Of a stretch of 64,000 nt of DNA, positions 7,953-18,500 are shown one piece after another; within the stretch, counting starts at the first letter, position 1, and each line of letters opens with the position of its first letter. A program made the position numbers and the translations under genes. The DNA is taken from assembly GCA_016709025.1 (NCBI GenBank), contig JADJEQ010000008.1, positions 62,001 through 126,000 on the forward strand, given 5' to 3'. The notes beneath the pieces were generated by a model, which saw nothing but the letters and a program-made list of their open reading frames with translations, ran no database searches and was not told the DNA's origin. This DNA is from Bacteroidales bacterium. Lineage in GTDB: Bacteria; Bacteroidota; Bacteroidia; Bacteroidales; Lentimicrobiaceae.

Positions 7953-10599
7953 AAAAATACTTTCTGGAGTCTTTCTTCTGCTCTTAGTTTTTTCAACTGG
8001 TTTGGCCCAGACTCAGACAACCTCAACAATGCCTTCCGGGCAATCTGCTGATGCACTCTCCGAAGAGGATATTGCAGCTTACAAAAAGCAGGCTGCACAG
8101 ATGGTATCCTTTATGGAATTTGCGTTCAATACCCTTGGAAGCAGCAAATCGGAATACAAGGATAAGGACATTATTATAAACCAGTCGTTTTTGAAATTTT
8201 TCAAGGATTCGAAAGTGCAGATAGAAGATGACCTGGTGGAGCAAAGAGATGTGGTAACCAATAAAGATGTGCAGGCTTACCTGAAAGATATTGATTTCTT
8301 TTTCAATGAAGTTGTCTTTAAATATACCATTGAAGAAATAACACAGGAAGTGAATGAAAAAGGCGAGGTGTTTTTCAAAGTCAAGACCAGCCGTAACCTG
8401 AAAGGAGTTACCCTCGAAGGAAAGGAGGTGAACGACAACAAGCCCAGGTTTATCGAGATTAACCTGGATGATGCCATGCGGGAACTCAAGATAGCCAGCA
8501 TCTATACAACACGGTCGGGCGAAGAAGAAGAGCTGATTTCATGGTGGAATAGCCTTGATCCGGCGTGGCGGATTTATTTCTCTGCCAAAACAATAATTTC
8601 GGATTCATTGCCTTTAAAGAATATCACTGGTATCAGCAAAGATTCAATACTGGTTATCCCGGAAGGAGTTTCTGAATTTGATTCAACATTTATTGCCAGT
8701 ACATTAAAGCTGAATACAAGCAGTATTTTCTCTGAAGTCCGGCGCATCCTGAGAACTGAAAGGATTGATATTTCGGGCAATAAAAAGATATATGATCTGG
8801 AACCATTAAGTGTAATGAGGTCGTTGAAGTATCTTAATATTTCAGGTTCAGGGGTTTCTGCACTCGAGCCTGTCAGAAACCTGTCAAAACTTGAAACGCT
8901 TATCGCTGCATCGAGTCAGGTTGTTTCTTTGCAGGCTTTGCAGTACAGTTCAAGTCTGGTAAATCTGGATATTGCTTCCACTTTCGTAACAGACCTGGGT
9001 ACTGTCGCCAATTTCGGTAAGCTTGAATCACTGGATGTATCCGGTATTCAGATTGATGATTTATCCGCAGTTGCAAATCTTGAGAATCTAAGAGAATTAC
9101 GTCTCAACCGTTCTCCCGTTAATTCGGTTGACGGACTCAAAAGCCTGGCAAATCTTGAATTGCTTGAACTATCAGGTACAGTTATTACTGATCTGACCCC
9201 GGTTGGAAAACTTGTCGGGCTTCACCGGTTAAATATCAATAAAACAAATATTTCAGACCTTGGGCCACTGTCTAGCCTCACAGCACTGGAGTACATTTAC
9301 CTCGACAATACTCCTGTAAGTGATATCAGTCCTCTGAAAAATTTGCCTGAGCTTAAGGCTGTATACTGCGATAAATCATTGGTTGACCGTGATGATGCAT
9401 TGGCTTTTCTTCTTGCCAGGCCTGGTGTTCAGGTGATCTATGAATCAGAAGAACTGACTGCATGGTGGAAGGTCCTTTCCGTTGAATGGAAAGCAATATT
9501 CGGATCTTTGGTAACGATGGATTCAGTGCCAACCCGGGAACAACTGCATGAACTTACCAATATAAAAAAACTTAACATTTCTGCCAACAGCCGGATAACC
9601 GATCTTAACCCACTCAGAAAAATATCAGCACTTGAGGAATTAAATGCTGCAAAAACCGGAATTACAGAAATAATGGCGGTAAAGGAACTGATAAACCTTA
9701 AGATACTTGATATAAATTCATGTGCGATCATTGATCTATCGCCTGTTTCAGCACTTAAAGGTCTTGAGTTGCTGGATATTTCCTCAACCAAAATCACTGA
9801 TTTGTCTGCAGTTTCAGGTTTGCGTAATCTGCAAACTTTGAAAATCAGTAATTGTGCCATTACACAAGCGTCTCCGGTTTTCAGGCTCGACAGGCTTGAG
9901 TTTTTGTATGCAGAAGGGGTGCCTGCTATCGCAAATTCAATTATGCAATTGTGGGATAGTATTCCGGAAGCTCTGATAATCTATCAAACGGTAAAACTGA
10001 AGGAATGGTGGAAGGGCCTGGCTGAACCATGGAAAGCGGTTTTTAACAGCATTGAACCGATGGATGCAGACCCAACACCTGAACAGTTGCATATGGTTGG
10101 TGCACTTAGAAAAATAGACCTGAGCGAGAGTCGTAACATTACAGACTTAAACCCACTCAGGATGCTGCAAAGGCTTGAAGTATTGAATATTTCACGGCTT
10201 GCTGTTCCCGATCTGTCGCCATTGTTGTCATGCTCGCGTCTGCTTGAATTTAACTGTTCAAATACGCCTGTTGCTGATTTATCAGCTTTGGCAGGTAGCC
10301 GCAAATTGTCGAATCTCAACCTTTCCAACACGCAGATTAATGATATTGATGTGGTGCAAGGCTTTCCTGACTTGAAATTGCTGGATATTTCAGGAACCCA
10401 GGTTACCCGTTTGAATGCTGTTTCAGGAAGCAGCAAACTCGAGCAGCTTGATTGTTACAATACCCGGATCAGCAGTTTGAAAGCCATACAGATCATGCCT
10501 TCCCTGAAGTTGTTGCGTATTTATAATACCAGGGTGTCACAGAAAAACATTGACAAGTTCAAAAGTGCGAACCCGGGAGTTGAGGTCGTGTTTTACTAA
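7945..10599 (+). CDS. Large secreted leucine-rich-repeat protein with three WW modules
   Basis: 884 residues with a signal peptide (hydrophobic ILSGVFLLLLVFSTGL). Residues about 30-190 form a strand-rich domain similar in layout to the product of 6281-6862. Three modules follow, each opened by a tryptophan motif: W200-W201 (WWNSLDPAWRIYF), W507-W508 (WWKVLSVEWKAIF) and W688-W689 (WWKGLAEPWKAVF). Each leads into 22-residue internalin/SDS22-type leucine-rich repeats (LKYLNISGSGVSALEPVRNL and similar) and closes with a short cap such as PGVQVIYE or PGVEVVFY. LRRs of this kind bind protein ligands; the partner is unknown. There is no T9SS sorting domain, so the protein is probably periplasmic or in the outer membrane. 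It overlaps the upstream gene by eight bases. Confidence 0.8.
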   Translation: MSKKILSGVFLLLLVFSTGLAQTQTTSTMPSGQSADALSEEDIAAYKKQAAQMVSFMEFAFNTLGSSKSEYKDKDIIINQSFLKFFKDSKVQIEDDLVEQRDVVTNKDVQAYLKDIDFFFNEVVFKYTIEEITQEVNEKGEVFFKVKTSRNLKGVTLEGKEVNDNKPRFIEINLDDAMRELKIASIYTTRSGEEEELISWWNSLDPAWRIYFSAKTIISDSLPLKNITGISKDSILVIPEGVSEFDSTFIASTLKLNTSSIFSEVRRILRTERIDISGNKKIYDLEPLSVMRSLKYLNISGSGVSALEPVRNLSKLETLIAASSQVVSLQALQYSSSLVNLDIASTFVTDLGTVANFGKLESLDVSGIQIDDLSAVANLENLRELRLNRSPVNSVDGLKSLANLELLELSGTVITDLTPVGKLVGLHRLNINKTNISDLGPLSSLTALEYIYLDNTPVSDISPLKNLPELKAVYCDKSLVDRDDALAFLLARPGVQVIYESEELTAWWKVLSVEWKAIFGSLVTMDSVPTREQLHELTNIKKLNISANSRITDLNPLRKISALEELNAAKTGITEIMAVKELINLKILDINSCAIIDLSPVSALKGLELLDISSTKITDLSAVSGLRNLQTLKISNCAITQASPVFRLDRLEFLYAEGVPAIANSIMQLWDSIPEALIIYQTVKLKEWWKGLAEPWKAVFNSIEPMDADPTPEQLHMVGALRKIDLSESRNITDLNPLRMLQRLEVLNISRLAVPDLSPLLSCSRLLEFNCSNTPVADLSALAGSRKLSNLNLSNTQINDIDVVQGFPDLKLLDISGTQVTRLNAVSGSSKLEQLDCYNTRISSLKAIQIMPSLKLLRIYNTRVSQKNIDKFKSANPGVEVVFY

Positions 10600-10626
10600 G
10601 ACACTGAATACTACCGCGAATTTGGG

Positions 10627-11199
10627 TCAGACATTAAATTTCCAGCATTTGCCATCCCAGATGATTTTTTCGGATATACTGCCCGAATTTCTGGTATTGG
10701 GATCTATCGTAAGGGTGATATCGGCTAATCTTTCATAAAAATCAAAGCCTTGTTTAATCAGGTTTTCATCAAAATGTTTCAATAAAACAAACAGGCCGGG
10801 AATTACAGCAATTCGCAGATTTCTTGACTCACAAACAATCGGTCCGCCAGTATTCTTTGTTGACAGAAACGTAGAAACGGCCATATTGATTTGGCTGTCA
10901 GGAGTTTCAATGTAGAACACCCTCTCAGCGCCGGCGGCCAGCATCTTTGCTGTATCTTTCATGCTATCAATTGAAGTTTCTTCCAGAATCCTGAAACTCT
11001 GTAAATCAGGAACCAGGTGGCTTCCGTGGTATCTTTCTTCTCCTTGCCTGATACTGGTTACTTTCAGCCCGGTTATTTTTTCAGAACCAGCGTATTTTTT
11101 AATCAGATTAATTGCAAGGGTGGTTTTCCCGACATTTCGGGATGAGCCCCCGATTATAATCAGGTTGGGAATTATTGGCAGGATCTGCTTTGAGTTCAC
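10627..11199 (-). CDS. MobB-like P-loop NTPase, last gene of the tungstate uptake operon
   Basis: 190 residues. The P-loop is IIIGGSSRNVGKTTLAINLI (about residues 14-33), followed by GLKVTSIRQGEE and KDTAKMLAAGAERVFYIET, a layout resembling MobB, a GTP-binding accessory of molybdenum-cofactor biosynthesis. MobB proper helps form the guanine-dinucleotide cofactor. AOR enzymes use the plain bis-pterin form, so the role here is unclear and a related accessory NTPase is possible. It lies 60 bases after wtpC on the same strand and ends convergently with the LRR gene. Confidence 0.6.
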   Translation of the reverse strand: MNSKQILPIIPNLIIIGGSSRNVGKTTLAINLIKKYAGSEKITGLKVTSIRQGEERYHGSHLVPDLQSFRILEETSIDSMKDTAKMLAAGAERVFYIETPDSQINMAVSTFLSTKNTGGPIVCESRNLRIAVIPGLFVLLKHFDENLIKQGFDFYERLADITLTIDPNTRNSGSISEKIIWDGKCWKFNV

Positions 11200-11259
11200 A
11201 GGTAAAGATGAGTTGAATAATATGATTTATTACAGTGATCCAGGCATTTTTCACCTGAT

Positions 11260-12309
11260 TCAGCGGATCACATCCACTGAAGATGCTTTAAAACCAACCC
11301 ATACCTGAATTCCGGTCCGGAGTTCCATTTTTTCAAGTGATTCTCTGGTTATCCGGGCATATATATCAATCCCGCAACTCACGCAAACCTCAAATCCATC
11401 CCGCGAGGGATTGATACTGCTGATGGCTCCCTTCAGATTATTGACAGTGCTTAATTTGGGTTCTTCCATTGCCAGAATAACATATTTGCTTCTGATGAGA
11501 ATATTGGCCGGACCGGCTTCGAAATCATCGTTCAGTTTTATTTCAACAGATTCTTGCCAATCTGATTTGCATTTCACTACAGCAGATTTCCCCGAAATTT
11601 CAGCTTTAAAAAAGTTGTGTTCTCCGGAAAAGCCTGCGGCAAATCCGGTATTGGGATTGTTCAGTATCAACTCAGGGCTACCTGTCTGAACGATCCTCCC
11701 ATTCTCGATTACCGCCATAGAAGTAGCCAGTGCTATTGCTTCCTCAAAATCGTGTGTAACGTGAAGAATTGGCAGGCCGTGCTTGTTAAGTTCTCTGAGC
11801 AAACCGCGCAAACCTGATTTCATTGGAGTGTCTACGGCCGAAAGAGGTTCATCGAGCAACAGCATAACAGGATTGGAGGCCAGTGTTCTGGCAAGGGCAA
11901 TCCGCTGCAATTCGCCCCCTGATAGTATGGCAGGTTTCTGATCGAGCAGGTGCTGAACACTCATTTGTTCGGCGAGTTTCTCAACCATTTGCTTCGAAGC
12001 CTTGCTTTTACGGTGTTGTAGAGGGAAAGCTATATTTTGCCTGACGGTGAGGTGGGGGAAGATGGCCGGCGATTGAAAGATCAGGCCGGTTCTTCTTTTT
12101 TCAACAGAGATACCGGTAATGTCATTTCCATTCAATATGATCTGGCCACTATCTGGCTTAACGAGGCCGGCTATTATCTCCAGTAAAACCGATTTACCGG
12201 CTCCGGATGCCCCAAGGAGGATGAAATAGTCATCGCCTGAAACAGACAGGTTAATATCGGTAATCCTGAAACGCCCCAATTCTTTACTCAGGTTTTTAAT
12301 TTCTAGCAT
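11260..12309 (-). CDS. wtpC: Tungstate/molybdate ABC transporter, ATP-binding subunit
   Basis: 349 residues. The ABC domain (about 1-230) shows Walker A LLGASGAGKSVLL, signature LSGGELQRIALAR, Walker B VMLLLDEPLSAVD, and the switch His in ILHVTHDFEEA. The C-terminal 120 residues (LKGAISSINPSRDGFEVCVSCG onward) look like a Mop/TOBE oxyanion-binding domain of ModC/WtpC. It energises oxyanion uptake at the inner membrane. Its ATG overlaps the end of the permease gene by 14 bases, so the two are one unit. The Wtp name is preferred over Mod because of the permease sequence and the AOR in the window; substrate preference is inferred. Confidence 0.75.
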   Translation of the reverse strand: MLEIKNLSKELGRFRITDINLSVSGDDYFILLGASGAGKSVLLEIIAGLVKPDSGQIILNGNDITGISVEKRRTGLIFQSPAIFPHLTVRQNIAFPLQHRKSKASKQMVEKLAEQMSVQHLLDQKPAILSGGELQRIALARTLASNPVMLLLDEPLSAVDTPMKSGLRGLLRELNKHGLPILHVTHDFEEAIALATSMAVIENGRIVQTGSPELILNNPNTGFAAGFSGEHNFFKAEISGKSAVVKCKSDWQESVEIKLNDDFEAGPANILIRSKYVILAMEEPKLSTVNNLKGAISSINPSRDGFEVCVSCGIDIYARITRESLEKMELRTGIQVWVGFKASSVDVIR

Positions 12310-13081
12310 TTTCAGGATCTTTGGAAAACAACCTCATGAACAGAAAAAACACCACGGACAGGATAATCAGAATAACAGCTACCGGTCTGGCATACTGTAG
12401 TCCGAATGAACTGAAGCGTTCATAGATAAGTACCGGCGCTACCATCGGGTGGTAGGCGATGATGACTACTGCACCGAATTCACTCATGCCACGGGCAAAC
12501 ATCATGACACAACCGGATACAATCTGCCGCATGGCCAGAGGAACTGAAATAGTAAGAAATACCCTTGCAGGGCTTGCTCCCAGGTTGAGTGCAGCTTTTT
12601 CAAGTCTTTCAGGAACTGAGGAAAAACCATCGCGGGCTGAATTGATAAAAAACGGAAGACTAACAAAAGCCATTGCTATAATAATTCCTGCCGGATGTCC
12701 AATGAAATCAATTCCAACGGATGCACCCAGCCGGCCTGCTACCGAATGCCGGGAAATGATGCCCAGCAATGCAATGCCCGCAGCTGTATGAGGTATAACT
12801 ACCGGCAGATCGATGATTCCGGAGACCAATCTCTTGAATGGGAATTTTTTACGGGCAAGCAACCAGGCGAAAGGTAAAGACAGTGCTGCAAAAATAAAGG
12901 TTGCCGTAATGGATGCAATAATGGTTAGCCAAATGCTTGCTGTAACTTCCTTGTCGGATACGGCAAGTGCAACGTCTTTGTAGTCAGTTGACAAGACGAT
13001 GCTGATTACAGGTGCTACGATAAACAATAAAACCAAAGCTCCAAACAGGTTTGCGATGAGGTAAAATGTACGGTGCTGCAT
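12296..13081 (-). CDS. wtpB: Tungstate/molybdate ABC transporter, permease subunit
   Basis: 261 residues with about six transmembrane segments. The inner-membrane permease signature (EAA loop) is ERLEKAALNLGASPARVFLT, followed by SVPLAMRQI. The segment RGMSEFGAVVIIAYHPMVAP is, from memory, typical of WtpB-type tungstate permeases. It pairs with the overlapping ATPase gene. No substrate-binding protein is encoded here; the likely partner WtpA is at 54384-55352. The upstream region is shared with the divergent gmd gene and lacks the inverted repeat seen in the AOR island. Confidence 0.75.
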   Translation of the reverse strand: MQHRTFYLIANLFGALVLLFIVAPVISIVLSTDYKDVALAVSDKEVTASIWLTIIASITATFIFAALSLPFAWLLARKKFPFKRLVSGIIDLPVVIPHTAAGIALLGIISRHSVAGRLGASVGIDFIGHPAGIIIAMAFVSLPFFINSARDGFSSVPERLEKAALNLGASPARVFLTISVPLAMRQIVSGCVMMFARGMSEFGAVVIIAYHPMVAPVLIYERFSSFGLQYARPVAVILIILSVVFFLFMRLFSKDPENARN

Positions 13082-13111
13082 TGCCGGTCTTCCGGATTAA
13101 TTGGTTTCAGA

Positions 13112-13119
13112 CAAAAGTA
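13112..13119 (-). promoter_or_regulatory. Candidate -7 element for wtpB-wtpC-mobB
   Basis: The minus strand reads TACTTTTG, matching TAnnTTTG, 31 bases upstream of the wtpB ATG. The -33 region at the expected spacing is not convincing. Confidence 0.35.
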
Positions 13120-13214
13120 GTGTTTTCTGTCTATGCTTCATGAACAGTAGGGGACCATTTTCTTTTCTCTAGTCAGCAACGCAGGGAGATATTTCAATTC
13201 CCAGCCTTTTTTTG

Positions 13215-13222
13215 TAAATTTG
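13215..13222 (+). promoter_or_regulatory. Candidate -7 element for gmd-fcl
   Basis: TAAATTTG matches TAnnTTTG, 30 bases before the gmd ATG, in the 170-base divergent gap shared with wtpB. No clear -33 element. Confidence 0.4.
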
Positions 13223-13251
13223 TGATTATTTTCTCAAAAAACATAAAGTAG

Positions 13252-14369
13252 ATGCCTAACAAAGTTGCACTTATTACAGGAGTTACCGGTCAGGACGGGG
13301 CCTATCTGGCAGAGTTCCTGTTACGTGAAGGTTACATAGTTCATGGTCTCAAACGGCGCAGTTCATTGTTCAATACCGATCGGATTGACCATCTATACCA
13401 GGACCCGCACATCGAAAACCGGAATTTTGTATTGCATTACGGCGATATGACCGATTCTTCCAATCTGATCAGGATAGTTCAGGAAATTCAGCCTGATGAG
13501 GTTTATAACCTGGCTGCAATGTCGCACGTAAAGGTGAGTTTTGATTCTCCTGAATATACTGCGAATGCCGATGGACTGGGGACCCTTCGCTTACTTGAGG
13601 CGATCCGCCTTCTCGGTCTCGCCAAAAAGACCAGAATATACCAGGCATCAACCAGTGAGCTTTACGGACTGGTTCAGGAGGTTCCACAAACGGAAAAGAC
13701 CCCGTTTTACCCAAGGAGCCCATATGCCGTAGCTAAACTCTATGCTTACTGGATAACTGTAAATTACCGTGAAGCCTATGGCTTATTTGCGTCCAATGGT
13801 ATTTTGTTTAACCATGAGTCGCCCATCAGGGGTGAAACATTTGTTACACGTAAGATTACCATGGCTGTTGCCCGCATTGCCCTCGGAATGCAGGATAAGC
13901 TATTTTTGGGTAACCTTTCGGCAAAACGCGACTGGGGCCATGCAAAGGACTATGTGAAGGCAATGTACCTTATTCTTCAGCAGGATAAGCCCGATGATTT
14001 TGTAATTGCAACAGGGGTAACTACAGAGGTTAGGGATTTTGTGAGAATGGCTTTTGGCGAAGTGGGATTGAACTTGATTTTCAGGGTGAAGGTGTAAACG
14101 AGAAAGCATTCGTAAAGTCATGTAACAATCCGGAATACCAGGTGCCGGTCGGGAAGCAGGTGTTGGCAGTTGACCCGGCCTATTTCCGTCCTACCGAGGT
14201 CGAATTGCTCATCGGCGACCCATCCAAATCAAACAAAGTATTGGGCTGGATTCCTGAGTATAATCTTCAGGGATTGGTAAAAGATATGATGGAAAGCGAT
14301 ATCCACCTGATGAAAAAGGATAGATATCTGAAAGATGGTGGTTACAGGATTTTTAATTATTTCGAATAG
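13252..14369 (+). CDS. gmd: GDP-mannose 4,6-dehydratase, broken by one frameshift
   Basis: Converts GDP-mannose to GDP-4-keto-6-deoxymannose, the first step to GDP-L-fucose. The first frame (13252-14097) has the NAD-binding GVTGQDGAYLAEFLL and catalytic elements STSELYG and SPYAVAK (Tyr-X3-Lys). The frame stops at 14097, but the neighbouring frame continues the family sequence from GEGVNEKAF through DPAYFRPTEVELL to the end at 14369. Restoring one G in ttg-att near 14076-14078 gives a continuous 373-residue protein of normal length (reading NLDFQGEGVNEK). A single-base deletion in the clone or assembly is therefore likelier than an old pseudogene. fcl follows 27 bases downstream. Confidence 0.88.
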
Positions 14370-14396
14370 GAAAATTATTTACTAAGACGAATTTGA

Positions 14397-15497
14397 ATGA
14401 ATAAGGATAGCAGAATTTATGTTGCCGGACACCTTGGTCTGGTTGGAAGCGCAATTATAAGAAATCTTCAGAAAAAAGGTTATGTCAACATTATCACCCG
14501 TTCTCATTCAGAATTGGACCTCGTAGATCAACATGCAGTTGCAGGATTCTTTACTGAAACAAAGCCTGAATATGTTATTCTGGCTGCTGCTAAGGTAGGC
14601 GGTATCATGGCCAACAACACTTACCGGGCACAATTCATTTATGAAAACCTGCAGATACAAAACAATGTAATTCATCAATCCTATCTTGGCGGGGTAAAGA
14701 AATTGTTATTTCTCGGTAGTAGCTGCGTTTATCCGAAGAATTCTCCTCAGCCCATGCGGGAAGATTATTTGTTGAGCAGTGAGCTTGAATATACAAATGA
14801 GCCTTATGCTGTTGCGAAGATTGCCGGAATGAAAATGTGTGAATCATACAATCTGCAGTATGGTACCAATTTTATATCGGTTATGCCGACAAATCTATAT
14901 GGATTTAACGACAATTATCATCTTGAGAACTCACATGTTCTTCCGGCTCTTGTGAGGAAAATGCACCTGGGCAAATGTCTCGAAAATGGAAATATGAAAG
15001 CCATAAGAGAGGACATTGGCAGGTACAAAGTAAATGGCATTGATGATAAAAGTACTGATGGTGAGTTGCTTGACTATTTGAAAAAGCATGGTATCATCAA
15101 GGATGAGCTTTCTTTGAATCAAGCAGTGAGACTTGAACTCTGGGGCTCTGGAAACCCTTTGCGCGAATTTCTGTGGAGCGATGATATGGCAGATGCCTGT
15201 GTCTTTTTAATGGAAAACCGGGATTTCAATGATATTGTCACAAGTCTTGATAATTCTCATGTAAAGGAAATACGCAATTGCCACATTAATTTGGGCACAG
15301 GCAAAGAGATCTCCATCAGGGATCTGGCTTTTATGATTAAGGAAATTGTTGGCTTCAGGGGTGAGATAATTTTTGATAAAACAAAACCTGACGGCACTGC
15401 AAGGAAACTCCTGAATGTTTCAAAGCTTGAATCTTTGGGCTGGGTAAGTGAGATGGGACTCAGGCAAGGTATTGAAGAAGTATATAAACAATACTGA
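14397..15497 (+). CDS. fcl: GDP-L-fucose synthase
   Basis: 366 residues. This epimerase/reductase of the extended SDR family turns GDP-4-keto-6-deoxymannose into GDP-L-fucose with NADPH. Visible motifs are the dinucleotide loop VAGHLGLVGSAI, catalytic GSSCVYP, and YAVAKIAGMKMCE (Tyr-X3-Lys). The protein is about 50 residues longer than the common form of 310-320. The extra segment lies around residues 195-250 (from CLENGNMKAIRE to ELSLNQAV), an insertion that I recall from other Bacteroidota versions. It forms an operon with gmd and probably feeds fucose to capsule or protein glycosylation. Confidence 0.93.
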   Translation: MNKDSRIYVAGHLGLVGSAIIRNLQKKGYVNIITRSHSELDLVDQHAVAGFFTETKPEYVILAAAKVGGIMANNTYRAQFIYENLQIQNNVIHQSYLGGVKKLLFLGSSCVYPKNSPQPMREDYLLSSELEYTNEPYAVAKIAGMKMCESYNLQYGTNFISVMPTNLYGFNDNYHLENSHVLPALVRKMHLGKCLENGNMKAIREDIGRYKVNGIDDKSTDGELLDYLKKHGIIKDELSLNQAVRLELWGSGNPLREFLWSDDMADACVFLMENRDFNDIVTSLDNSHVKEIRNCHINLGTGKEISIRDLAFMIKEIVGFRGEIIFDKTKPDGTARKLLNVSKLESLGWVSEMGLRQGIEEVYKQY

Positions 15498-15513
15498 TAG
15501 TTAAGAAAAAAAT

Positions 15514-15545
15514 AAAGGGAGGAGACCCCGTGTCAACCCCCCTTT
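15514..15545 (-). terminator. Stem-loop between fcl and the giant cadherin gene
   Basis: AAAGGGAGG pairs with CCCCCCTTT with one mismatch. On the minus strand it is followed by a T-rich tail (TTTATTTTTTTCTT), so it best serves as terminator of the giant minus-strand gene; it may act on both strands. Confidence 0.45.
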
Positions 15546-15576
15546 GGAACCGTTTAAAGTTCACGCTGGTTTATTT

Positions 15577-18500
15577 TTATTGTCTGATCAGTTTGCTTAC
15601 CGTATGTTTTTGCCCGTTCTGAGCATGCATCAGGTAAACTCCGCTTGGCAGACTGCTTAAGTCAATTCTGTGATTCATCATTTCCAAAACCCTTCTTCAC
15701 GAATCTTCTTTCCGGTCAGATCGGTAATAACCAGGGTTGTTTCTTCAGTGGTTTCTTCTTCTAGTTCGATGTTAAAATCCATCAGAAGAAGGATTCGGAT
15801 AAACCTTCAGTTTAAGATTCAACCGCTCCGGGAGTTTTCAGCTATTATTTCACCGGTTTCCTTGTTTAGGTTAACGGTAATGGTTTCATAACCATTTGAA
15901 GAAAGTGCCGGTATCCCGTTGTCACGGACTCTAACAATCAGAATATAAGTATTTACTGTAGAATTCTTCATCGCGGATGAATTGGCAACGAATAACTCTC
16001 CACTGTATTGATCAATCTCAAATAACCCATTTGTATTGCCCTGAGTTATTGCATACCTGAGTGTTTGCCCACGATCAGGGTCGGAAGCTTCTACCTGTCC
16101 TACCAGAGTTCCGTTAGGAGCAAACTGGTTCAAGGTAAAAGTCTGGCTTTGAACAAACGGTGCTTCGTTTACATCATCGACATTGATGGTTATGTTCTGG
16201 TCGGAATAAGCCCCATGGTTATCACTTGCTCTTACAGTAAGGTCAAACCGGGTGATTGCCTCGAAATTAAGTGCAGCAGAATTTAGTACAAAAATTCTTC
16301 CGGTAGATGCCTGAATTGAGAATGCATTGTCAGTGTTACCACCTTTTATACTGAAACTGTATGTGTCACCGGCATCCTGATCTGTGGCTATGACTTTGCA
16401 AACATACCGTTTGTTCGGTGTATTCTCTTTTACCCTATAAATCTGAGGAGCCATGACCGGAGCATCGTTTATGTCATTGATTGAAATAGTTACAGGAGCC
16501 TGGGCCCATAAAACCGGGATTCCATTGTCGGATACAAGAACCAGGAGAGTAATTACCGGGTTTATTTCATGATCAACAGCCTGGGGGTTGTTTACAGTTA
16601 GTTCACCTGATGCTGATACTGCAAATGCGTTGTTAATGTTCCCTGATATAATGCTGAATGACAATGTTTGCTGGGGATTTGGATCGCTTGCTGCTATTGA
16701 TCCAACGAATGTTCCTTCAACTTGATTTTCATCAATTTTAAAATTTTGTGCATTCAGAACCGGAGAAATATTGTTGTTGCCCAATACAATTGTTACAATT
16801 GCTGCAGAGGATAGTGCAGGATTTCCATTGTCAACAACCATAACATTAAGTGAGAACAACGGATTCTCAGCTGGATTAAGCGCATCGCTGTTTGCAACAT
16901 ACAATACTCCTGATTCTGGATCAATCGTAAAGGCACCCGCTGTATTTCCTGATTGAAGGAAGTAAGCCAATGATTGATTCATATCAGGATCAGTTGCAAC
17001 CACAGTTCCTACCTTTGTCCCATTCTGTGCAAAAGCCTCAGTTTTAAATTCCTGATTTTGGATAACAGGGCTTTCATTGACATCGAGCAACCGGATGATT
17101 ATTGTTTCTTCATCCAAAGCGATGGGTGAGCCGTTGTCGCAAACCCTGACAACCAAATTGTATTGACTGCAATTTTCAAAACAGATATTTCCGTTGACTA
17201 GTATCTGGCCATTTGAAGTTGATATGGCAAAGGCATTATTGGTGTTGCCAGAAATAATGCTGTAATTAAGTGTCTGGCCGGCATCCGGATCAGTTGCGGA
17301 AATGGTACCAACAGGTGTGGCCGGAGAAACATGTTCATTTATTGAAAATAATGTGTTTCCGGTGATAGATGGAGCTTCATTCAGATCAATTAACTCAACT
17401 GTAACCAATGACGATGCAGAAAGCTGTGGTTGTCCATTGTCTGTAACCTCAATATTCAGTGAGAAGTCAGGGTTAGTTTCAAAATTAATTGCAGACGCAG
17501 TGGCTATACTCAGGATACCATTGCCTGTGATCTGGAATGCATCGCCTGTATTGCCTGATATTATTGAATAAACCAACGTCTGACCGGATCGGGATCATTG
17601 GCCAAAACCTGGCCTACGATAACACCTTGCGGCATATTTTCATTAACCGTAAATTACTGATTCAGAATTACTGGTTCCGTATTGGTCGTAGTAACTGTGA
17701 TGGTGACAACTGCGGAAGAAGTAAGTACAGGACTTCCGTTATCCAAAACACTGACGGTGAGGCTGAAAACCGGGTTTGTAAGGTAATTTACAGCTGCGGT
17801 ATTAGACACGGAGATGTTGCCATTGGCCGCATCAATTGAAAAGCGTTTTCTGTATTACCTGCAATGATGAGAAGATTAAAGTCTGGTTCAGATCAGGATC
17901 AGAAGCTGTCAAAGTTCCAACGAAAGCTCCGTTTGGTGAATAACTGGCAATCGCAAATTCCTGATTGTTAATCGATGGAGTGTCGTTGATGTCTATGAGT
18001 CTGAGTTGGGCTGTAGCGGTTGGACTTAAAGCCGGAGCTGCAGGGTCCTGAGCCAGGATCGACAGTATGAACTCCGGTATAACCTCAAAATCCAGTGCTT
18101 CGGAATTGTTCACAGTAATTGCTCCGGAAATTGGGTTGATAACAAAAGCAGCGCCTGTATTACCAGATAAAATGCTGTAAGTCAGTGATTGTCCATAATC
18201 TGGGTCTGTTGCAAACATATTCCCAATCAGAGAACCTCCGGGCATATTTTCATTGGATATGAAATATTGGGTATTCATTTGCGGCGTTTCATTGATATCA
18301 TTCAGGAAATTACAGCATAAGCATTTTTAGTGGTTATAGGAGAACCATTGTCCCATTACCTGGATAGTTAATCTGATAATAAGAGTGGCCTCAAAATTAA
18401 GGGCTGCTGAGTTGTTTACTGATAATTTCACCTAAAACAGGATGAATAGCAAATGCAGAACCTGTATTTCCTGAAAAATGCTGTATGTAAAGGGATTGCC

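Noticed and set aside
11260..13081. Sulfate or general molybdate transporter (CysA/ModB) as the main call
   Set aside because: The permease motif RGMSEFGAVVIIAYHPMVAP and the presence of WtpA and AOR favour tungstate/molybdate WtpBC, although substrate cannot be proven by eye.
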